From contig NZ_AP012331.1 of assembly GCF_001042635.1 (NCBI RefSeq), forward strand, positions 620,001 through 684,000: a DNA stretch of 64,000 nucleotides. The letters run 5' to 3'. The position numbers were made by a program, and so were the translations under genes. This document shows positions 59,072 to 64,000 of this stretch, one piece after another. The DNA comes from Bifidobacterium scardovii JCM 12489 = DSM 13734. GTDB taxonomy: Bacteria > Actinomycetota > Actinomycetes > Actinomycetales > Bifidobacteriaceae. The notes under the pieces were generated by a model. That model had not been told where the DNA came from and did no database searches. It saw nothing but the letters and a program-made list of their open reading frames with translations. Position 1 is the first letter of the stretch. Each line of letters opens with the position of its first letter.

Positions 59072-61228
59072 ATGGCAGCATCAACCGCATCGCAGATCAT
59101 CGATGCCGTCGGTGGCGCGGGCAACGTCACCAGCCTGACCCACTGCGCCACACGACTGCGCTTCGAGCTCGTCGACGCCGGCAAGGTGGACCAGCACCGC
59201 CTCGAGACGATGAAGGGCGTGCTCGGCGCGGTCCCGCAGTCCGGCAACCGCTACCAGGTCGTCATAGGCGGCGCGGTCGCCTCCATGTACGAGGAGATCA
59301 TGCACCTGCCGCAGATGGCGAGCATGGGCGGCGCGGCGGCGTCCAAGGAGTCCGGCTCCGGCGCGATGTCGAACGCCGACGTCAAGGCCGCGGCCCGCGC
59401 CAAGGGGCGCGGCAAGGTCGCCTGGCTCGACTCGTTCTTCGAGTACCTCGCCGACTCGTTCCGCCCGATCCTGGGCGTGCTGCTCGGCGCGTCGATCATC
59501 ATCGCGCTGGTCAACCTCTTCATCTCGCTCGGCGTGATCGCCAACGACGAGGCGAACACCTCCCTGATGTTCATCAAGGCCATCTGGAAGGGCGTGTTCT
59601 ACTTCCTGCCGATCATGGTCGCCTACAACGCGTCGAAGAAGCTCAAGGTCGACCCGTGGCTCGGCGGCTCGATCATGGCCATGCTCATGACGCCGCAGTT
59701 CGCCGCGCTGTCCGACGCCAAGACGTGGGGCGACGCCGTTCATTGCGTCGAGAACGCCACGCTGGGCACCACCGACTGCACCGCCACCGTGTTCGGGCTG
59801 CCGATGCAGCTGTCGGACTATTCCGGCAACGTGTTCGTGCCGCTGATGATGGCCGCCGTGCTGGCGCTCGTCTACCACGGCCTGAAGAAGATCATCCCCG
59901 ACAGTGTGCAGCTGGTGTTCGTGCCGTTCTTCTCCATGATCATCGTCGGCGCGCTCACCGCCTTCATCATCGGCCCGCTCGGCGTGTGGGTCGGCAACGG
60001 CCTTGGCGTCATCCTCGCGTGGATGAACTCGTACGCGCCGTTCGTCTTCGCCATCGCGATCCCGCTGCTCTACCCGTTCCTCGTGCCGCTTGGTCTGCAC
60101 TGGCCGCTCAACGCCCTCATGCTCATGAACATCCAGTCGATGGGCTACGACTTCATCCAGGGCCCGATGGGCGTATGGAACTTCGCCTGCTTCGGCGCCA
60201 CCGCCGGCGTGCTGTTCATCTCCATCCGCGACAAGGACAAGGAGATGCGCCAGACCTCGATCGGCGCGCTTGCGGCCGGCCTGCTCGGCGGCGTGTCCGA
60301 ACCGTCCCTGTACGGCATCCATCTGCGCTACAAGCTGGTCTACAAGCGCATGCTCATCGGCTGCGGCGTCGGCGGCGTCGTCATCGCCGTGCTCGGCTGG
60401 CTGTTCCCGTCCGTCGTGGCGTCCGGCGAATCCGTGCGCGGCGTGACCACCACCGCGTTCGCGTTCACCTCGCTGCTCACCGTGCCGGTGTTCGACCGCA
60501 TGTGGGTGTACGGCATCTCCATCGCCGTCTCGTTCGCCGTCTCCATGGCCCTGATCGTCATGCTCGACTACCGCACCCCCGAGCAGAAGGCCGAGGTGCT
60601 GGCCCGTGTCGCGCAGGAGGAGGCCGATCGCAAGCTTGAGGCCGCCGCCGGGTCCGGGTCGGCCGAGACTCCGGCCGCCGTCTCCGAGGCCGCGGCGCCC
60701 GCCGGCTCCCCGGCTGCCGTGCCGGACGACGCTCCGGCTGCTCCGGCCACGCCGGCCGAACCCGCCGAACCGGCCGAATCGACGGTGAACGCCCCGGTCG
60801 CCGGCCATGTGATCTCGCTGGACGAGACCGGCGACCCGGTCTTCGCGTCCCGCGCGCTCGGCGAGGGCGTCGGCATCCAGCCGACCGACTCCACCGTGGT
60901 CGCCCCGGTGTCCGGCGTGCTGCAGACCGTCGCGGAAACCGGGCACGCCTTCGGCATCACCACCGATGACGGCGTCGAGGTGCTCGTGCACGTCGGCATC
61001 GACACGGTCAAGCTCAACGGCGAGGGATTCACCGTCGCGGTCAAGGCAAACCAGCGTGTCAACGCCGGTGACACGCTGGCGACCGTGGATTTTGATAAGG
61101 TCAGGGAAGCGGGATACAGCACCACGACGCTGATGACGGTGCTCAATACCGCCGCTCTGGCTGGCGTCACCCCACGGACGGGCGTCGATGTCGCCGCGGG
61201 CGACCCGGTGCTCGACATCCAGCACTGA
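59072..61228 (+). CDS. PTS permease IIBCA, glucose/beta-glucoside family
   Basis: 718 residues in one chain. IIB (1-~85) with phosphoacceptor Cys25 in LTHCATRLRFEL; IIC (~110-490) with about ten membrane segments (GVLLGASIIIALVNLFISLG, WLGGSIMAMLMTPQF, GGVSEPSLYGIHLRYK); a Pro/Ala linker (~530-570); IIA (~575-718) with His640 in VLVHVGIDTVKLNGEGF. It takes up and phosphorylates a hexose or glucoside. A glucose PTS of this organisation is known in B. longum, so glucose is a plausible substrate. Start ATG 59072 with AAGGAAGGA upstream. Confidence 0.92.
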   Translation: MAASTASQIIDAVGGAGNVTSLTHCATRLRFELVDAGKVDQHRLETMKGVLGAVPQSGNRYQVVIGGAVASMYEEIMHLPQMASMGGAAASKESGSGAMSNADVKAAARAKGRGKVAWLDSFFEYLADSFRPILGVLLGASIIIALVNLFISLGVIANDEANTSLMFIKAIWKGVFYFLPIMVAYNASKKLKVDPWLGGSIMAMLMTPQFAALSDAKTWGDAVHCVENATLGTTDCTATVFGLPMQLSDYSGNVFVPLMMAAVLALVYHGLKKIIPDSVQLVFVPFFSMIIVGALTAFIIGPLGVWVGNGLGVILAWMNSYAPFVFAIAIPLLYPFLVPLGLHWPLNALMLMNIQSMGYDFIQGPMGVWNFACFGATAGVLFISIRDKDKEMRQTSIGALAAGLLGGVSEPSLYGIHLRYKLVYKRMLIGCGVGGVVIAVLGWLFPSVVASGESVRGVTTTAFAFTSLLTVPVFDRMWVYGISIAVSFAVSMALIVMLDYRTPEQKAEVLARVAQEEADRKLEAAAGSGSAETPAAVSEAAAPAGSPAAVPDDAPAAPATPAEPAEPAESTVNAPVAGHVISLDETGDPVFASRALGEGVGIQPTDSTVVAPVSGVLQTVAETGHAFGITTDDGVEVLVHVGIDTVKLNGEGFTVAVKANQRVNAGDTLATVDFDKVREAGYSTTTLMTVLNTAALAGVTPRTGVDVAAGDPVLDIQH

Positions 61229-61257
61229 GCCGAAAGGGATCTGGCAAGGGGGGCGTC

Positions 61258-62091
61258 ATGGAAGTGCTTCGCGTATTCAACAACAACGTCGTGCTCGCCT
61301 CGGACGGCACGCGCGAAGTGATCGTCACCGGTCGAGGGCTGGGCTTCAAGGCCCGGCCCGGCCAGCAGGTCGATGACGCGAAGGTCGTACGCATATTCGT
61401 CCCCTCGGATGGCCGTGATCCCGACCATATGGCGGAATTGCTCGCCGGCATTCCGCCCGAGATCATCCGTCTGGTGGCCGATGCCATGACCCGCGTCGGG
61501 CTGGAGGCGCAAGCCGAATCACAGCCAACGCTGGTCATGGCGCTGGCCGACCACATCACCGGCGCCGTGCGCCGGCTGAAGGACGGCACGGCGATCGAGT
61601 ATCCGCTGCAGGTGGAGGTGCAGTCGCTGTACGCGCAGGAATATGCGCAGGCCGAGCGGCTGATCGCCGAGCTCAACAGGAATCTGAACGGCATCCTGCC
61701 CGCCAACGAGGCGGTCGCGCTCGCCATGCATCTGGTCAACGCCGGGTTCTCCACCGGCGACCTGTCCTATACCTACCGCATGACGGGCGTCATCCAGCAG
61801 ATGCTCGCCGTCATTGAGCAGACCTACGGCGTCACGCTGGACCAGCACAGCGTGAACGTCGGGCGGTTCATCACGCATCTGCGGTATCTGTTCGTGCGCA
61901 TCAGCCAGAACAAGCAGCTCGACCACGAACCGGAACCGATCATCGCATCCATCCGCCAGTCCTTTCCCCAGGCAATGTCCTGCGCCACGACCATTGCCGA
62001 CGTGGTGCGGATCCGGCTGGGGTCGCCGTTGACCGAGGACGAGATCGCCTATCTGGCGCTGCATGTGTCGCGCGTCGTTTCGGACGCCTGA
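61258..62091 (+). CDS. BglG/LicT-family transcriptional antiterminator
   Basis: 277 residues: an N-terminal RNA-binding CAT domain (VLRVFNNNVVLASDGTREVI, 1-~55) and two PTS-regulation domains. PRD1 conserved His residues are in LADHITGAV and AMHLVNAGFS; those of PRD2 are in FITHLRYLFVR and LALHVSRVV. It starts 29 bases after the PTS gene with AAGGGGGG. It should be phosphorylated by the PTS protein and bind the RAT at 58942 when sugar flows. Confidence 0.94.
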   Translation: MEVLRVFNNNVVLASDGTREVIVTGRGLGFKARPGQQVDDAKVVRIFVPSDGRDPDHMAELLAGIPPEIIRLVADAMTRVGLEAQAESQPTLVMALADHITGAVRRLKDGTAIEYPLQVEVQSLYAQEYAQAERLIAELNRNLNGILPANEAVALAMHLVNAGFSTGDLSYTYRMTGVIQQMLAVIEQTYGVTLDQHSVNVGRFITHLRYLFVRISQNKQLDHEPEPIIASIRQSFPQAMSCATTIADVVRIRLGSPLTEDEIAYLALHVSRVVSDA

Positions 62092-62120
62092 GCGCCCGGA
62101 AGCGCCCAGGCGGGGCGCGC

Positions 62121-63260
62121 CTAGTCCTTGATCGTCGGGATGATGCCGGTCACCGACAGGTCGGGGTCGACCTCCGGCACGCGCACGCACAGCGACTTGC
62201 GCTCCACGTCGAAGCGAAGATGCTTCGTCGCCGGCAGCATGTCGCCGTCGACCTGCGCCAGAACCGGCTTCTCCAGCATGATCTCGGCGCTCACGCCCTG
62301 GATCTGGTCGATCGTCGAATTCGTGGACAGCGGGCTCGAACCGGCTTTGCCGCTGATCGTCTGGTGTACCACGTCGCCGAACAGGTTCGCCCAGCCGAGC
62401 AGGCCGCCCGAAGTGTCGATGACCTCGAAATCGAGGATGCCGTCGTCGTACGAGGCGTCCGGCATCAGCGAGAACACGGGGATCTGGCCGCAGTTGCCGG
62501 CCATGAACGTGCGGAACGCCAGCCCGCTGATCGTGTGCGTGCTGCCGTCCGCGCTGGTGATCGTCACGTTGCCGCGGTATTTGGGGGCGAACAGGTTCTT
62601 GACGCCCGACACGAAGTAGGCGAGCCAGCTGATGTTCTTCTTGAGCTCGGGATCGGTATCCCCGATCATCACCGCGTCGAAGCCGATGCCGGCGATGATG
62701 AGGAACGCGTGGCCGTGATCGGCGTTCCTGTCGTCGAGCAGCGTCAGGCGGCCGACATCCACATGGCGGGAGCCGTGCGAGGTGGCGACGGTCAGCGCCG
62801 CGTCGATGTCGTCCACCGGAATGCCCATATTGCGGGCGAACAGGTTGCCGGTGCCGATGGGGATGATGCCCAGCGCGTGCCCGGTGCCCGATACGGCGCT
62901 CGCCACCGTCCGCACCGTGCCGTCACCCCCGACCGCCACGATCACGTCGGCGCCGTTGCGGAGCGCCTCCAGCGCGCAGGCGCGCCCGTCCTTGTCCAGC
63001 CGGGTCTCGATGAACTCGACCTCCGTGAGGCCCTTGGCCGCGCAGAACCGTTTGATATGGCGCTTGCGCTCCGCTGCCTGGGGTTTGGACGGATTGACGA
63101 TGAACGCGTAATGCACCTGGTCGTCGTCGCGCGCGTCCAGTCTCTCGACCAAGCGGCGGCGGCGATACAGGCGCACGGCGAGCACCGCCGCGATGATGAG
63201 CACGAGAACGAACGCTATCGCGGCGATGGTGATGACAACAGGCTTAGGCATGGTTCCCAT
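62121..63260 (-). CDS. Diacylglycerol/lipid kinase-like protein
   Basis: 379 residues. One N-terminal membrane helix (VVITIAAIAFVLVLIIAAVL) then the DAGK catalytic fold: FIVNPSKPQAAE, VAVGGDGTVRTVAS and GIIPIGTGNLFARNMGI. The C-terminal beta part has LPDASYDDGILDFEV-like sequence. The family phosphorylates diacylglycerol, sphingoid or similar lipids. Start ATG 63260 is chosen over GTG 63371 and ATG 63251; none has a strong site. Confidence 0.88.
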   Translation of the reverse strand: MGTMPKPVVITIAAIAFVLVLIIAAVLAVRLYRRRRLVERLDARDDDQVHYAFIVNPSKPQAAERKRHIKRFCAAKGLTEVEFIETRLDKDGRACALEALRNGADVIVAVGGDGTVRTVASAVSGTGHALGIIPIGTGNLFARNMGIPVDDIDAALTVATSHGSRHVDVGRLTLLDDRNADHGHAFLIIAGIGFDAVMIGDTDPELKKNISWLAYFVSGVKNLFAPKYRGNVTITSADGSTHTISGLAFRTFMAGNCGQIPVFSLMPDASYDDGILDFEVIDTSGGLLGWANLFGDVVHQTISGKAGSSPLSTNSTIDQIQGVSAEIMLEKPVLAQVDGDMLPATKHLRFDVERKSLCVRVPEVDPDLSVTGIIPTIKD

Positions 63261-63442
63261 TGTGGCCGTACCGGCGGAACAATTCAGCTGGCAACCGACG
63301 AAATTCGACGATTCCTGCACGTTCGTCGCGATGATAAGGAGCGTAAGGGGTGCATCCCCCGTACGTCCCACCGCCTGGCGGCGTCGCGAACGGCTTCGGG
63401 GGACCGTCTCCCGTGTCGGCTTGCGGCGATAGTCTTAAGGCT

Positions 63443-64000
63443 ATGCTCGATATTCAATTCATTCGTGAACATGCTGATGTTGTCAAGGAGTCGCAGCGCA
63501 AGCGCGGCGAATCCGTCGAACTCGTCGACGAGGTGCTCTCCTCCGACACCGCGCGCCGTGAGGCGCTCAAGGAGTTCGAGGCCGCCCGCGCCCAGCAGAA
63601 GGAGATCGGCAAGAAGGTCGCCGCCGCTCCGGCGGACGAGAAGGCCGCGCTGATCGCCCAGACCAAGGAACTGGCCGCCAAGGTGTCCGAATACAAGGCG
63701 ACCGCCGACGCCGCGGCCGAGGAATACACGACCGCGATGTGGAAGCTGTCCAACATCGTCGAGCCGGAAGCGCCCGAAGGCGGCGAGGATGACTACGTGG
63801 TCGTCAAGAAGGTCGGCCAGATCCGCGATTTCGCGGCCGAAGGCTTCGAGCCGAAGGACCATCTGACCCTCGGCACCGGCGTGGCCGGCATCGACATGCG
63901 CCGCGGCGTCAAGGTCGGCGGCTCCCGCTTCTACTTCCTGCGCGGCATGGTCGCCCGCATGCAGATCGCCATGCTCACCATGGCCGTGGACCAGGCCGAG
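63443..64000 (+). CDS. serS: Seryl-tRNA synthetase (3' truncated by window edge)
   Basis: 186 codons visible. The N-terminal long alpha-helical arm that holds tRNA-Ser (residues ~1-110) starts MLDIQFIREHADVVKESQRK and is rich in Lys, Glu and Ala. The catalytic domain begins VKKVGQIRDFAAEGFEPKDH, GTGVAGIDMRRGVKVGGSRF. The rest lies beyond the window. ATG 63443 has a weak site (TTAAGG). Confidence 0.96.
   Translation, partial: MLDIQFIREHADVVKESQRKRGESVELVDEVLSSDTARREALKEFEAARAQQKEIGKKVAAAPADEKAALIAQTKELAAKVSEYKATADAAAEEYTTAMWKLSNIVEPEAPEGGEDDYVVVKKVGQIRDFAAEGFEPKDHLTLGTGVAGIDMRRGVKVGGSRFYFLRGMVARMQIAMLTMAVDQAE

Overview
The window is a 64 kb piece of a high-GC actinobacterial chromosome that looks like Bifidobacterium. 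The evidence is the protein sequences (alanine-tailed L17, short actinobacterial adenylate kinase, short S22-like protein), several sugar ABC clusters that lack their own ATPase, a LicT/BglG-controlled one-protein PTS, and arabinoside-degrading GH51/GH39 enzymes with LacI regulators. The species cannot be named from sequence reading alone.

Layout. 1-7350: end of the S10/spc/alpha ribosomal supercluster (rplR, rpsE, rpmD, rplO, secY, adk, infA, rpmJ, rpsM, rpsK, rpoA, rplQ) with terminators after rplO, adk and rplQ. 7408-13587: truA, a circularly permuted ATP-grasp/alpha-E fusion with a transglutaminase-like partner, and an orphan peptide-binding lipoprotein. 13652-13739: tRNA-Ser(CGA). 13930-14470: a degenerate 104-bp tandem array. 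14512-23847: an arabino-oligosaccharide locus (binding protein, two permeases, GH51, LacI, GH51, aldo/keto reductase) with repeated AGTACAA/TTGTACT operators. 23942-29469: a second, decaying glycoside locus (57-bp inverted repeat, operator-promoter, frameshifted GH39, binding protein, chimeric truncated permease, LacI). 29549-38163: lipoprotein, then nusA, infB, rbfA, truB, ribF. 38244-40939: polar amino-acid ABC transporter. 41109-46951: a nucleosidase, a cupin, and the radA / SAH-hydrolase-like / amidohydrolase group. 47076-50802: membrane-anchored protein, S22-like protein, rpiA, and RNase HI with a 158-bp tandem duplication over its start. 50834-55587: MITE-like repeats, nadR-like, pnuC, and an RclA-like disulfide reductase with an Rrf2 regulator. 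55800-56890: a second 105-bp tandem array. 56996-62091: pgm, divergent from a RAT/terminator-controlled PTS permease and its antiterminator. 62121-64000: a diacylglycerol-kinase-like protein and the start of serS.

How the parts work together. The arabinoside genes describe import of short arabinosides by ABC transport, cytoplasmic hydrolysis by GH51 enzymes and LacI control. Their ATPase must lie elsewhere. Phosphoglucomutase, ribose-5-phosphate isomerase and the PTS feed central sugar metabolism. The AdoHcy-like hydrolase and an amidohydrolase are translationally coupled, with a nucleosidase nearby, suggesting more than one route for removing S-adenosylhomocysteine. The Rrf2/RclA pair resembles the HypR/MerA oxidant-defence module.

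The least explained material is non-coding: two tandem arrays that share a period and a core hairpin, a 57-bp inverted repeat whose mismatches mostly allow G-U pairing on one strand, a palindrome-rich dispersed repeat family, and the RNase HI leader duplication.
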